64,000 nucleotides of DNA. It comes from Ailanthus altissimus (lineage: Eukaryota; Streptophyta; Magnoliopsida; Sapindales; Simaroubaceae). Position numbers and translations under genes: made by a program. The stretch spans positions 24,478,014 through 24,542,013 of the forward strand of contig OX327699.1 of assembly GCA_946807835.1 (NCBI GenBank), written 5' to 3'. Below, piece by piece: positions 46,812-60,017 of the stretch; position 1 is the stretch's first letter, and each line of letters opens with the position of its first letter. The notes beneath the pieces are model-generated. The model worked only from the letters and a program-made list of their open reading frames with translations, did not search any database and had not been told where the DNA came from.

Positions 46812-49800
46812 ATGGCGGTGCCAAATCAAGATCAATTCGAAGCTTATTTTAGGAGAGCTGATTTGGACGGTGATGGTAGAATTACTGGAGCTGAAGCTGT
46901 CGCTTTCTTTCAAGGATCTAATTTGTCCAAACAAGTCCTAGCTCAGGTCCATTATTTCTATCTTCCGTATTTAATTTCGATTATTTGCTCACTGTTAATT
47001 TTCCTTTTTGTTGTATGTTCAGTAGGATTTGAATGCATCTTATAATTTTTTTGTGAAAATTTTGGAATCTGAATTAGGTCAGGACTGTATTTCTAAGAGT
47101 GAATGTGGTCGTAACGTCATTGCTATTGAGTCAATAGTATTTAGTGCATTAGAACATTACCTAAGTATTACATTAATGATTTAAATTGAAGTAAAATGAA
47201 CGTGCATTTCCTTATCTTTGCATCTAGAATTTCAAATTTGTCGACGCTGAAGATTTTCATTTTGCCTGTTCGTATTTAACATCTTGCTTCATGATCTAGA
47301 GGCTTTCCTAATCTAATTTGTTCTTTGTCAATGCAGATATGGATGCATGCTGATCAGAACCGTGTTGGTTTCCTTGGTCGGCAAGAATTCTTTAATGCTC
47401 TCAAGCTTGTGACAGTGGCCCAGAGTAAGCGAGATCTAACACCAGATATAGTCAAGGCGGCATTATTTGGTCCTGCTGCTGCCAAAATTCCGCCACCGCA
47501 GATCAATCTTCCAGTCTCAGCTGTACAACAACTTAATTCAATGGCTGCTGCATCTGTCCCGCAGATGAGTGCACAGCCACAAATGGCTTCTCAGAATTTT
47601 GGTTTTAGAGGACCAGGAGTTCCAAATATGAGTCAGGGCCAGATGTCAATGTCAACTAGACCATTTCAAGCTGCTGTCCGTCCGCCTCAGAGTGCTGTTG
47701 GTCAAGATTTCTCTAGGGGGGGTAGTTTGGTAGGTCAAAGTCAAATTATGCCAGCTGGTTCTGCTCCTCGTCTGCATCAACCCATTCCAGCTAGCACTGC
47801 TGGTCCTAGTGTTCCGACCTCAAACATCTCCAGTGATTGGCTTAGTGGAGGCATGAATGGAGCTTCAACTGGGCCCAGAGCAGTTACTCCTTCAACATCC
47901 TCATCTGCATTGAATTCCCTAACTCCAGTTTCATCGGCTTTGCAGCCAACAAATAATGATTCTAAAGTTCCTTCTGGAAATGGTTTTACTTCTGACTCGG
48001 GATTTGGAGGTGATGTGTTTTCTGCACTTACAACTACACCAAGACAAGGGCCTTCGGTGTCAACTTATTCAGCTAGCAGTTCACCTACGTTGTCAGCCAA
48101 TGTTCCAATTACTGGTGCGGCCCAACCTTCAGCTAAGCCAAATGCACTTGAATCCTTGCAGAGTGCTTACTCACTACCTGCAGGCGGTCAGCGAACCCAG
48201 TCTCCTTTGAGCCCAGGACAGCAAGTTCCGGCCCAAATTTCTTCATCATTACCTTCAGCTGGGATTTCTGTTGGAGCTGGAAACTCTGCTCCTGATAATT
48301 TGCAGCCTCCATGGTCTAAGATGAAACCATCTGATGTTCAGAAATATATGAAAGTGTTTATGCAAGTAGATACTGATAGAGATGGAAGAATCACTGGTGA
48401 GCAGGCACGGAATTTGTTTATGAGTTGGAGGCTACCGAGAGGTAACTTCAATTTTCATTTTGATATCTAGCTTAGGGCCTTTTCATTTTTAGTTTGTTTT
48501 ATTTCTTAAATTTGGCCTAAAAGTGAGGACTTGTTGAGTTTCCTAAAAAGGCCATTGCTATACTAGGTGAAGTTGCCATAGTTTTCATTTCACTAACAGA
48601 TGTTTGAGAAACAACAGAAGCAGGTTTTAACAAAGATGCACAGAGATAACACACAACTTAAAGGTCAGCCTAGTTACTGTTGCCTCAAACATCCATGTCA
48701 TGTATCAAATTAGTACTCTCCTTTTCATGTAGCTCTAGTGCACTTGCAAAATCAGTTGGTTACTGACCCGAACAAGGACTCTTTAAAATCAACGAACAAA
48801 TATAAAATGCTATCTCTCATTTTTAGGCAGGTGATAACCGAATGTTTTAGCCCTAGAAGGTCTAAATCAAGGTCTTAGGTCTGGTTTTGCTAAATTGTAT
48901 GCTTTTTGGTCATCTTTTTGAAACAAATGCTTCCATGATCAGATTTGTGTACTGCTTTGCATTTTGTTAAGTTCTCTGCATCCATTTGATTTTGGAGTTC
49001 TTCATGGATATTGCAGAAACCTAGTTTTGTTATCTAATTACAAATGTTTATTTTTCTTTTGGCCTTTTCAAGAGGTGTTAAAGCAAGTGTGGGACTTATC
49101 CGATCAGGATAGTGATAGCATGCTTTCTTTGAGGGAGTTCTGCTATGCTCTCTATTTGATGGAGCGGTACAAGGAAGGTCACTCTCTTCCAACAGTGCTT
49201 CCAAGGAACATTATGTTTGATGAGGCCCTGTTGTCCATGACAGGTCAACCACCCAATGCTAGCTATGGAAATGCACCTTGGGGTACCAGTCCAGGTATTA
49301 GTTATGATTGCTCGTGATGTATAGATATCTCTCCTATTTCCTCTTTAGCAACCAGAACTTTTCTTCATGAGTTGGTTGTTCCCTCTATTTTATCAGGTTT
49401 TGGACAGCAGCAGATGATGGGTGCTCAACCAATGACACCTGGTATTGGTTTTAGGCCACCAAATTTGGTAAGCCCTCCCATTTCTGATAGTGCAAAGATG
49501 TCCAATCAGCATAAACCAGGAGCACCTGTGCTGGATAATTCTTTTGCAAACCAACTTGATAATGGAGAGCAAAATGCAGCAGACTCCAAGCATCAAGAGG
49601 GAACAGCTGCAGGAAAAAAGGTATCCTCTTTCTTTCTTCTAATTACAATACAATTCAGCTGGTGGATGATTTCATAATCTCTGCTCAATCTGCAGTTAAA
49701 GTAATTAAAAGTTTTCAACAATAGAGTGGAGAATTTTCTTGACATGAAATAGTCAGGTTCTAATCTTGTTAATTATTAGGATTTTAGGCAGAGATGTTGT

Positions 49801-52800
49801 TTACAGGAACAAATTCAAGAGTGATATTCCTTTTAACTGGAAGAGATTGCAGGATGTATTAGTTTAGTATACAACTCATCAATCCCTTCTTCCTGCTTTT
49901 TTACAGATCAGTTGAGAGTTTGATTTGAAGATAATTAACTTGTTGACACATAGAATTTATATAATTCTTCTTGATTGCTTTTTTTCCTTGTTCAATTTAG
50001 GTTTTTATTTTGAATTTTCTTATTCCTTTATTCTTCTTTAAGCCCAGTGAGAGTTTGAGGTACATTTTTTTAAATTTTGGATTAGTAACTATTTTGCTTT
50101 TGATTATGTATATACCTCTTTATGGAATGTGAGAATTTCTTTTGCCATTTGTCTTAGGTTGATGAAACAGAAAAAACAATTTTGGATTCCAGAGAGAAGA
50201 TTGAGTTTTACCGCACAAAAATGCAGGAACTTGTGAGTAGTTTCTGCCAATAATTCTCTTGTTTCCAGAGTTTTGACGAATTTACAGCCCTTGTTGATTT
50301 TATCCACGTACTTGGAAAAAAGAAAGCACGTTGTTGATTTTTTGACCATTTCCTAATTTGTTAACGAGAAACTTGATATATTAAAAATATTGCAGGTTAT
50401 TGTGTGTGGCAGACTGGTTTTTTCTTCTACTAAACTCTTTTTTTAATTGTTTTAGGTCCTATATAAAAGCCGGTGTGACAATAAACTAAATGAAATCACG
50501 GAGAGGGCACTTGCAGACAAGCGTGAGGTAAATTATGGAATGTAAAGAATTGTGCTTCTTGATGGGCTTTGTGATAACAATTTGTTTTACAGGCAGAGTC
50601 GCTGGGTAAGAAATATGAAGAGAAGTACAAACAAGTCGCAGAGGTAGCATCTAAATTAACAATTGAAGAGGCCAAATTTCGTGAACTTCAGGTAATGACT
50701 ATTATTCATTATCATAAAGATGCCTTCAAGATTCTTCCAACTGCATTAGCTTTTCGGTGTATATGTTTTAATGTGTTGTGGACATGGGTTGCCTGAAGAG
50801 TTAGTTTTCATCTTTGCCTAGTCACTCAATCTGGGCCACAATTCTGAATTTATATCATACAAGTTGTTCCTGACTGCCTTCACCCCATTTTATACCTCTG
50901 CCCATGGCCTTCTAGCTTTTTATCAATTTTGTAGGATTTGCAACATTAAGTGATTAGTGATGTTATTGGCTAGGTGAATTACCTTCTGTTTCACATTACC
51001 ATGAAGCTTCCTCTCATCTCTACTTTCCTTTTGTTACGCACTACCTCGAGCTTCCTCTCATCTGTACTTACTTTTGTTTCACATAAGCACGAGGCTTCGT
51101 TCATCTTTACCTGCATTTTCAGGAGAGGAAGATGGAGTTGCATCAAGCTATTGTCAACATGGAGCAAGGTGGCAGTGCAGATGGTCTTCTGCAGGTGAAT
51201 TTCTGCTTATTATCTACTGTCTCTTTTAAGATCTATGTTAACTTGTCCAATAATGAGGCATTGTGGATTTTGTAGGTCCGTGCTGATCGCATTCAATCAG
51301 ATCTGGAGGAGCTGTTGAAGGCTCTAACTGAACGTTGCAAGAAACATGGAATTGATGTGAAGTCAAGCACAGTGATTGAGCTTCCCGTTGGTATTTTTCA
51401 TTTCAATCCTTTATGTCTGATTCTTTGCCTTCACTGAGCAATTTTAGTGACAACTTGCTGACTTTTATGATATTTTTACTATTTTTTATTGTTTCACTAT
51501 ATAATTTGGTTACATCAATGACTACTTTCTGTGCAATGTGTTAAGGTTGGCAACCTGGAATTCAAGAAGGTGCAGCTGTTTGGGATGAAGATTGGGATAA
51601 GTTTGAAGATGAAGGTATGACCTCTGGCTCCTACCCTTGGACAATCTACCTCACCTTATGCTTCCCTTTTCTTTTTTCTATATCCATATGTGCCATCAGT
51701 TCTGCATACATGTTCTTAAATTAGTAATTTGGCAGAGATCTGATGTTATTATTCATGTGAGAAATCATGTGTTTTTGTCCAGGATTTGGAAATGAGCTCA
51801 CTTTTGATGGGAAGAATGCTCCTGCCTCTACAAATACAAACTCATCTGTTCAGATGGATAATGCTTCCCCAGATGGTAGTTTTACTCCTGATTTCTTCTC
51901 CAATGTGGATGAGAAACCAAGGGAATTGATGAATACTGCTGATCGTGCTTTTGAGAGTGAATCAGCATATGCTCACAGTGAAGATGAATTGACAAGAAGC
52001 CCTCATGGTAGCTCTGCTGGAAAAGCTGCTCCAGAAAGTCCGTCTCAGGAATTTTCAGATGTCTTCAGAAGTTCTGAAGCAGATGAGGAAACACATAGGT
52101 GATAGATTTTATTTTATTTTTTGTTCACCTTTGGATTTGTCTTGGTCTAAGCTAATACTGTCACTTCATTTTTTTTTAACGGCGATGCTAAGTTTACTTA
52201 TTTCTTGTTGCAGAAGTTTTGATGATTCAAACTGGGGTGCATTTGACAATGATGATACAGATTCAGTGTGGGGTTTTAATCCTGTTAACACCAAGGTGAG
52301 CTTGGACTTCCCCATGCACACTTTCTTTGATACTGAAGTTTATTTTTAATAAATATGTGGGTTGATACCAAAGCAAGTAGGCTCAATAAAGATAAAGATG
52401 AGTGGATATTTCCTTTCTAGATTTGAGCATTGGCAAGCTTTTAAATGCTTTTTGTGTGCTTATTGACATACTGTTGTGTGAAGCATTTATTTTAGTGGTC
52501 TGCTTATTTATATGGTATATATTGTCATCTCACATGCTACATACAGAAGTCTGGTTATTGTGTAACATCATATGGATTAATTTTCACCATGTTGATTTTG
52601 TTTCAGGGTTTGGATTCTGACAAAAACAGACATTTCTTTGGATCAAGCAATTTTGATGTAAGCTCAATAAGAACAGAATCCCCAAGTGCAGATAGCACTT
52701 TCCATAAAAAGGGTCCATTTGCATTTGATGAATCTGTTCCTAGCACTCCACTCTCAAGATTTGGAAACTCCCCACCAAGGTACAGTGAGGCATCGACAGA

Positions 52801-53224
52801 TCATTTTGACAGTTTCTCAAGGTTTGATTCCTTTAACATGCATGATAGTGGATTCTCTTCACAACCTGAAAGGTTCAGCACGTTTGATTCCATGAATAGT
52901 ACAAATGACTTCGGCCCTTTCTCTTCACAACCAGAGAGGCTCTCTAGGTTTGATTCCATGAACAGCACTACAGACTTTGGTACTTTCTCGTCACAACCAG
53001 AGAAGTTCTCTAGGTTTGATTCCATAAACAGTTCTAAGGACTTTGGTGGTGAGAGGTTTGCCAAGTTTGATTCCATAAACAGTTCCAAAGACTTCGGCAA
53101 CAGCCATGAGTTCTATTCTTTTGACGATTCAGATCCTTTTGGATCCAGTGGTCCATTTAAGGCGTTGGACTCAAACTTTAAAGATAAATCCTCAATGGAA
53201 TCAAACTCCGCGGATAAATTCTGA
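46812..53224 (+). CDS. EH1: EH-domain endocytic adaptor, AtEH1/Pan1 type (TPLATE complex)
   Basis: Exons 46812-46946, 47337-48441, 49073-49294, 49397-49620, 50158-50232, 50456-50527, 50593-50691, 51123-51194, 51276-51390, 51546-51614, 51783-52098, 52214-52295 and 52607-53224 give 1067 aa. EH domain 1 (about 7-95) carries an EF-hand loop DLDGDGRITGAEA and the LSKQVLAQIWMHAD core. EH domain 2 (about 368-460) has DTDRDGRITGEQA and LPREVLKQVWDLSDQD. Between them lies a Pro/Ser/Gln-rich linker. A coiled coil (about 563-700) follows, then an acidic EDWDKFEDEGF segment and a Ser/Phe-rich tail. EH domains bind NPF motifs; AtEH1/Pan1 and AtEH2 belong to the TPLATE complex of clathrin-mediated endocytosis. 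The tail has a 22-residue tandem repeat (see separate entry). In Arabidopsis the matching gene is At1g20760. Confidence 0.93.
52815..53098 (+). repeat. 66-bp coding tandem repeat in the EH1 tail
   Basis: About four units of 22 residues follow the pattern FSSQPER(F/L)S(R/T)FDSMNSTxDFG. The last unit is shortened to FGGERFAKFDSINSSKDFG. The frame is kept in all units. Repeat number is likely variable between alleles and species. Confidence 0.9.
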
Positions 53225-54592
53225 AAGTACTTTCAGCCTGGCTATATTAAGAGAAGAAATATCCAATCTTCTGTTGCTTGTTTTTATCCTTTTGCTTGGT
53301 TTCTTCTATTTGTTTAGGGCTTGTTATGGCGGTGATCATTATTTTTGTGTGATGTATAGCTTGGGACAAACGCTGGACTGTTGTAAATTTATTTGGTGTA
53401 CGGCCTAATTGAATTTCCGCAATGACAAGGTAAATTTTTTTTTTTTTTATAAGAAAGATTTTTGTGATATGCAAGGACGAGAGAAAATATGCTTGCTTTT
53501 GGAGTAATGATTTTTGGAAAACAATGGATGCCTCAAAAAAATGAGACAAGGTTTGCATTTCCAATATCTTTGCATCAGCTCTATTTGATTCATCATTTTA
53601 GCATTTCATTGAGTGAAGAGGCAATCATCTTGAAACTACTCTCTAGTTTTCTTATGTCGTTGGCGTTGTAGAGACGGGATTATTGATGAGAGTTGGACTT
53701 TGAAGGGGATAAAGAAACCAAACCTCCCACTTTCCATATCTTAATGGCACGAAAGTGGGCAGTTTCCTTTTTCATATCACATCATGATTTTGCATATTTA
53801 GTTCTTTGGAGACGCGCCGAGTACTATCATTCTGGACTACATAGTTGAACGCTTGTAATGGATCCAACAACAATGGCTGAAGTTGCTTATTCATTTTCCT
53901 TCTCTGAGAAAACAAAAATAATATTTTTTTTTAAAAGAAAAAACCTGGACAATGTTGGAGGATCTTTGGTAAAAGGTCACAAAAAGTAGGCTCACGAAAT
54001 AGCTTTGTAGAAGAAACATAACAATTTCTTATCAATTATCCCCGTAATGTGCGATCTAATTCAACAAACTTAATGGTCTAACACAAGGTGATAAATATAC
54101 AATGACAAATGAGCCACCGGGACTGGGGTGAAAGGAAATCAATACTATATCAGAAACTGGGAGCAAAAGCCCCATTGAAGTATCCTCGATGACTATTCTG
54201 CTAGTTGTCACATATGGATTAAAGGACTTTCATTTCAATCTGTATGTCCTTAGCTGCAAACATCCTGAGCAAAACTGACAACCTGTTGGAACAGAAAGGC
54301 GATGAATTCGCACCACAAGAATATGCTGAGGCATAATAGCAACATGTTCATCTAATTACATAATTATGAACATAGAAAAATTATAATATGCACAAGCCCG
54401 TCTTGCAACTAAAAATGACAAAACCCCACCAACTCCTGAACAAGCCCATCTCTCAACTAAAAATGACAAAACCCCACCAACCCATTTCTCTTCCATCTTC
54501 GGTTTTCATATTTGATGAGTTTTCAGTATGAGAATTGAAGGACACGGGAAAAGTATAAATCAAGGTTATACATACCTAAAGCAACCAACTCT
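53225..54592. other. Convergent 3' ends of EH1 and the VMA22-like gene
   Basis: No further gene is seen. A direct repeat of about 55 bp with the block caactaaaaatgacaaaacc occurs at about 54406 and 54456. Confidence 0.5.
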
Positions 54593-56296
54593 TTATCGCT
54601 GCTTGGTGCCTTCCAATTCTTTATGGACTAGCTCAAAAGTAGAAAGCATCGTTGAACGCGTGTTTGCTATTTCTATGAGTGTTTCCAGTGCTGCTTAAGA
54701 TAGAACTCTCAGAAAAGTTGTCAAATTTTATTCAACATATTTTCATGAGCACTTGTACTAAGTTACCGACCTGTCTCAAACGATAATTGTGCAGCTCGAA
54801 GCTTTGGAGAGACTAGAGCTCCAAACACCGACAATGATTTTTTCCGCTGCTTCTGAACCTAAGACAAATGGAACAACAATTATAAATTAACTTCCAATTA
54901 CGAAATGAATGATAAGAGGTTTTCATTGAATTCCTTTCCATTCAATTGACATTATCCATTCACCAAAAGTAATGTCATTGATTTCTCAGATCTAATTTTG
55001 CTTATGCAACACAGAAGGCGGCACTGAGACAGAAGCCCTGTCTTGCATGGATATGCAGTGAGGGTTGCAATTAGAAAAGGACCCAATACAACATTTAAAA
55101 TATAATATCCCTGTCAAAAGAATTTGAAGTCTTAACAAATAAAAAATGCCAATAAATGTAAATCTTACTTGGTCATCAAGCACAAGTGGAGTACTGTTCC
55201 TAGCTGAGGCTTTCTCTTCTTCACACAAACAATAATAGAAAAAGTGAGAAAAAGACCTATCCAGGAGATCTCATGGCAAAGAAAACTCCTCAAATTACAG
55301 AAAATCAGATCATCATGTCTGATTTGGTATTAGTATACAAAATTACCTAGGCACAATCCCTAAAAGAAGATAATTCAATTATATACTTTAAGATCTGTGC
55401 ATGGACATATTTTAAACTCTCCACAGAAATATCCTGCTTTACTAGAACCAGCACTTGTAATGGCTCTAGTTTTGGATGTGTATGCAAAATTATTTATATT
55501 CACAATAGCACATTACTCTAATTCAATATTAAAAAGCACGAGCACACTAAATATATCAAATACAGGGGAGTATAATTGTACCAGAAATCTGGGAATTGTT
55601 CCAATGCTGTAGCTGTGGACTATCAGATTTCGTCCGCAACTTGTCTTCTCTAGAACTCTCTTCCCCAGAAGTACATTTACCATTATCAGAGGATACCCAT
55701 TTGCGTAAAATAAAGCAAGGCCGTGATGCCATGGAGTCAACTACAATACAACACATCACATATCACGTATGTAACATACTCATGCTTTTTAAAAAAAAAT
55801 TAAAATCATCCCACTCATCGTGTAAATGAGCATTTACCAAGCAATGGAGAAAAAAATTACCATCTTGTTCAGATACTTGCAATGAAGTAGTAGCAGAGTG
55901 AACTTTGAGGTCTAACAAAGCACCATTGATTCGTGAAGTTCCCATAGAATACCTAGCACTCGCCAATTCCAGCCAACCCTGGAAATGAATCGTATTACCC
56001 ATTTTTTCAAACTTTTAACAGATTTTCATAATTAAAATATCAAACTAATGGAACTCGAGTGTGAAAGCAAGCTAGTAAGCGATTCGATCTATTGTAAAGT
56101 TGTAATTTTGTGAATATATGAAGTTAAGAAAAAAAACCTGGCGAAGCGTTGAAGATAAAGAATCTAATAGCGTTAGATAGCTATCCGTTGAATCCAAAAA
56201 CTGCAACAAAATTTCTTCTTTCACCTGTTGCTCTTGTAATTCTTGTCCTTCTTCACTTCCATTTCCAACGCTTCTCGTTTCTTCTTGTTCTTCCAT
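54593..56296 (-). CDS. VMA22/CCDC115-like V-ATPase assembly factor
   Basis: Exons 56296-56138, 55978-55861, 55740-55582, 55218-55169, 54858-54771 and 54690-54593 give 223 aa with all phases matching. The N-terminus is Glu/Gln-rich and helical (MEEQEETRSV ... EEILLQFLDSTDSYLTLLDSL). It is followed by GWLELASARYSMGTSRIN, which matches the hallmark of CCDC115 (GWLSLAKARYAMG). The C-terminal part has VFGALVSPKLRAAQLSFETALETLIEIANTRS and a helical tail, again as in CCDC115 (ILVPHSLRQAQASFRDGL). Vma22/CCDC115 is an assembly chaperone for the V-ATPase membrane sector at the ER. The ATG at 56296 is preferred: the longer frame upstream has no ATG. Arabidopsis At1g20770 occupies the same slot. The gene is head-to-head with the next one. 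Confidence 0.88.
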
Positions 56297-56309
56297 CAGA
56301 TCCTCAGCC

Positions 56310-56343
<34 letters not shown>

Positions 56344-56550
56344 CCAATCCACCGTAATTAATTTTACGTCGTTGAGGACTCTCGTATTTATTTCTTTGGA
56401 GAGTTCATCTTAAGTAAAATAAATACAAATACCGAGGGTCTTAGTGAAAATAAATCAACGACGCCGTTTATCGCCGCTTTATGTATAGACTTCTCTATGA
56501 CGTGGTATATATTTAAAAAAGAAAAAGAATTCTAGGGTTCTTAGAATCGG
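56297..56550. promoter_or_regulatory. 254-bp bidirectional promoter with GA microsatellite
   Basis: The two start codons face away from each other across only 254 bp. A GA repeat of about 29 bp lies at 56313-56341, so it should be a CT repeat in the leader of the VMA22-like gene. An ACGT-core element (tatgacgtgg, about 56496) lies near the other gene. Confidence 0.7.
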
Positions 56551-57955
56551 ATGGAGGGAATAGTGAAGAAGTATCAGCAAAAGTTCAAAAAGATTAAAGA
56601 AGAAATGAATCGATGGGAGGAGCTTCAATCTCGCTTAATTTCACAGTTTAGAAACGCCTCTTCAATCATTGAGAGGTTACAGGTCAATACAATATAAGTC
56701 TTCCTTTACACTTCTGTAATTTTACTTCATTTGCTTATTCATCTATTTTCTCAATCAAAATTAATCTCTGTTACGTTTTAGGTTATTCAAGATTCTAAAA
56801 GCTACGGCATTTTGAATTCTGTTGGTGGTGTCGAATCTGCTGTGTTGCGAAAACAAATGGAGGCCTTGCAAACGATTTTGCTTTCAATGAACAAGACACT
56901 GTAAGGCTCCGTTTTCCTTTTAATTATTGGGTGCATTAATTAAAAAAATTTCTATTTAATTTAGTAAAGGGTTTATTTTTTAGGTTCTTGAATTGGTCAT
57001 TGCTTTGTGTTTGATATATTGAATTTTAAAAATAGGGAGGAGTTTCATGGAATTGTTTTTTCTCTTGGGAAGATTAATCGTGATGGTAAGCAGCTGGTTA
57101 AAGGTGGTTCTAATCAGCTAACAGTGAAACAACTGCAGCAAAGAGTTGGCGTAAAACCGTGTCTTGCAGATTGCTTGGACGGGCTAATGCTTCTTCATGA
57201 GATGCACAATTCTGAGTATGTGCTTCTCAAAGCTTAGATCGTCAACAGTCAAGTGAATTTAGATTCTATATGATACTCAATTTGTTGGTATTTTCCAGGT
57301 ATTGCCTCAAAGTGTCATTGGTTTCGGCACTTTCAGCGCTTGCCCTAAAACCCAGGTATATGGAATTCTGACATATAATAGGGAGCACCTTATCTCTTTC
57401 TTGTTTAGGGTTTACTTGTGAGTTGTGTCAACATTATGTCTTTGTGGTTGATTTTGATCGTGTATGTTGTTTGGACCTCTATTTCTGTTCTAAACATTAT
57501 TATTTGAAGGATTGTGATTGTTACTTGAATTCTGATTGCAGTACCAGTGATCTAGGTGCACTCCAGCAACTCTTGGTCGATCAGCCTAACATCCCCAAAG
57601 AGGAAGGTAGGATTTTTCAGGTTTGCAGTATATAGATTTAGCATCTGTGCAATAATTTCATTTTGTGCAATAGTTGTGGGAAATTACTTGAAAATGGAGT
57701 GTATAAATCAGGCGGTTTCTGCCCTGGAGATATTTAGTCAAGATCAATATGATTAATTACTAATCAATGCTCATCACTAGCTGCTTATCCTTCTGCTGGG
57801 TTTGGTTGAAAGTTCAACTTATTGACATCTATGCAGGCTTTACAAAAGATTGAACTTTAGCTGCAACTTTTGCTCATCATAACTTCTCCATTTGCTGTTT
57901 CATTTGTGCAGTGCAATACATCTTTGACATCGTATTTGCTGAAGAGATCTGCTGA
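56551..57955 (+). CDS. Small conserved helical protein, C1orf109-like (At5g43822-like)
   Basis: Exons 56551-56682, 56782-56900, 57036-57215, 57299-57355, 57542-57606 and 57912-57955 give 198 aa with matching phases. The protein is largely helical: [35 protein letters not shown], a central [18 protein letters not shown] and a C-terminus ending in [10 protein letters not shown]. Length and layout resemble the C1orf109 family, implicated in animals in ribosome biogenesis and cell growth, and the uncharacterised Arabidopsis protein At5g43822. The family call is tentative and no function should be assumed from it. No transit peptide or membrane segment is visible. Confidence 0.8.
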
Positions 57956-59267
57956 CATTCTCTACGCAATTGTTGAATCCCAACCTTCTGTACATTCACT
58001 GCCACATGGAAGTGGTATGGAATCACAAAGTTCTTGCAACATTCATGCCGTTGAGGGTACAAAACAAAGAATGAATGCCTCTGAAGGATCTTTAAATGCG
58101 AATTGAATACGTTTTCAGCGAATATCAAAACCTGCAGAGTTCTTCAACTTAAACTATCTTATTTGTGCGCTTCATGAAAATGAATGTGCTGAATGAATAG
58201 ATTCCCCTTGCACCAAACTTGTGTGCAAGTATATTCGCTGGTAAAAATATGTTAACGCTGCCGTCCGCCCATTCATTAATCCAACGGCTGAATTTTCTTC
58301 AATTCGTATTTAATTATTTCTTGTCAACAAATTTGTAACATTAAAACAGTACCATGTTTCGGTTTAAGCACAGATCCAACCTTAAGCACACAATTATGGG
58401 AGTTACTTTTCTTCATGTTTTCGTTTTCACTTCAAGGGTACGCACAAAAAATTTAAAAAGAAAATGATATTAAAAGTATACAAATTATTTATAAAAAATT
58501 ATGTAACATGATAATAATGAGATGAGTGACATATTAGTATGTTTATATTATTTATTATGTCACATTAGTTTATATGTAGGTAAGTTTGTATATGTAGTAC
58601 TAGGTGTACATAACGGTGGTTCCGTTGGAGTAAGGAAGAGTAAAAGTAAAAAGGTCTTATCATTTCTCTGTCGCACGTCCAAAACGTTGTCGTTTGAAGC
58701 ATTTACTGTCTCCATCTCTCTCAACAGTGCGGTAAGAGGAGGAGGTTAGAGCGAAGAGGTTGTTACTGCTGGTTTGTCTACTTCGCAAGATACTTTGATT
58801 GATTAATTAAAACTTAATTATTATGAAGGGGCTTAGTTGAACCAGCTGTTTGTTGAAGCATGGTGGGTCCACTTTTCTCTCTCTCTCTGTCTAAACGACC
58901 GTACTGTTGGTGGAGTCAACTTCTCTTAGCTTTCTCATGCGATGGCTATCTTATTTGTTTGGTTGCCTTGTTAGTTGTTATTTTTTCGTCAAGACAAAAC
59001 CAAAATAAGAAAAATAAAAGTCTATTTCTATTTTTTCGAGGAAAAAAAATTCTACTTTGCTACCCTTTCGTCTCATCAGCCAATTCGAAACCAATAAAGC
59101 CAATTCAGGTTATCTCCTGTTCCTTTGCTTACTTATTAATTAAATGGCTGTCGAAGAAGAACTACTTTCCAGAGTCTACTTCTATTGAGGAGTCCAACAT
59201 GACTTAGTTTTTTTTTTATTCGAGCCAATTAAGATTCTCTTCTGCCCAAAAGCGTCCACTAACAAAG
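57956..59267. other. 3' region of the preceding gene and 5' leader/promoter of the U-box gene
   Basis: No protein gene is supported. The last part (about 58650-59267) is probably the first, untranslated exon of the U-box gene. It ends at a donor site (aacaaag|gtatgt). Confidence 0.5.
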
Positions 59268-59984
59268 GTATGTTTTTCAGAATTCAATCTTAAGATTTTG
59301 TTGTTGTCTACATAGTGATTGATTGGGACTAATTTTGTATTGAAATTAGGTCTGAATTTATTTAGTTAACTGGAATATTATCGTTGAATTGCGCGGTGAT
59401 AAGGATCGATTTTTTTTGTCTTTTTTCAATTAAAGAAAATTCTAGATGATCGTCCCAGTATAATGTTTTGGTTTAGTTAGTTGTGGTAATGGATGGATTA
59501 CGGGAGGTATAGCCACACGTTGATGCAGAAATGATTTGACGGCTGATGGACTAATTGCGTGTGGATGACAATTATTTGCGTACCTTCATTTTGATCTCAA
59601 TATGATATGATGTTGAAGTCATCTAGTCATAAAAAAAAAGCTAAATTTTCCTCTTAAGTTTCGAAGTTTGTCTCACTCATTGGCTCCTGTAGCTAGGTAC
59701 ATGACGGTTTTCAGCTCAAGTGGGTGCTTCCTGTTTAATACTGTTGTACTTTTTCCCCTCCAAAATCAGCCTGTTTGTTTTGATCGTCATTTGTAATCAT
59801 TTGTTGGGTTTACAGATTTGGGCATGGTGCTATTTTGTTGTCAAGAGTATATATGCCTTCTCTTCTTTTCTTCCTAAAATTATTCAATTATCACATTTGG
59901 TATAATTGTGCTTTACCTTTGTCGGTACTTTGATTCCTGATACAGTGGTTCATTTATCATGCAATTAATTCTATGTTGTTGCAG
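59268..59984 (+). other. Probable 5'-UTR intron of the U-box gene
   Basis: It starts gtatgttttt and ends ttgttgcag, with a T-rich tract before the acceptor. The start codon lies 34 bp after the acceptor. Confidence 0.6.
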
Positions 59985-60017
59985 ACTTAATTACAGTGAG
60001 TGATTTAGATCGGACAT

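Noticed and set aside
56297..56347. Longer N-terminus for the VMA22-like protein (Ser/Leu repeat)
   Set aside because: The frame extends upstream only as a translated GA/CT microsatellite and begins at a TTG, not an ATG. The ATG at 56296 is used instead.
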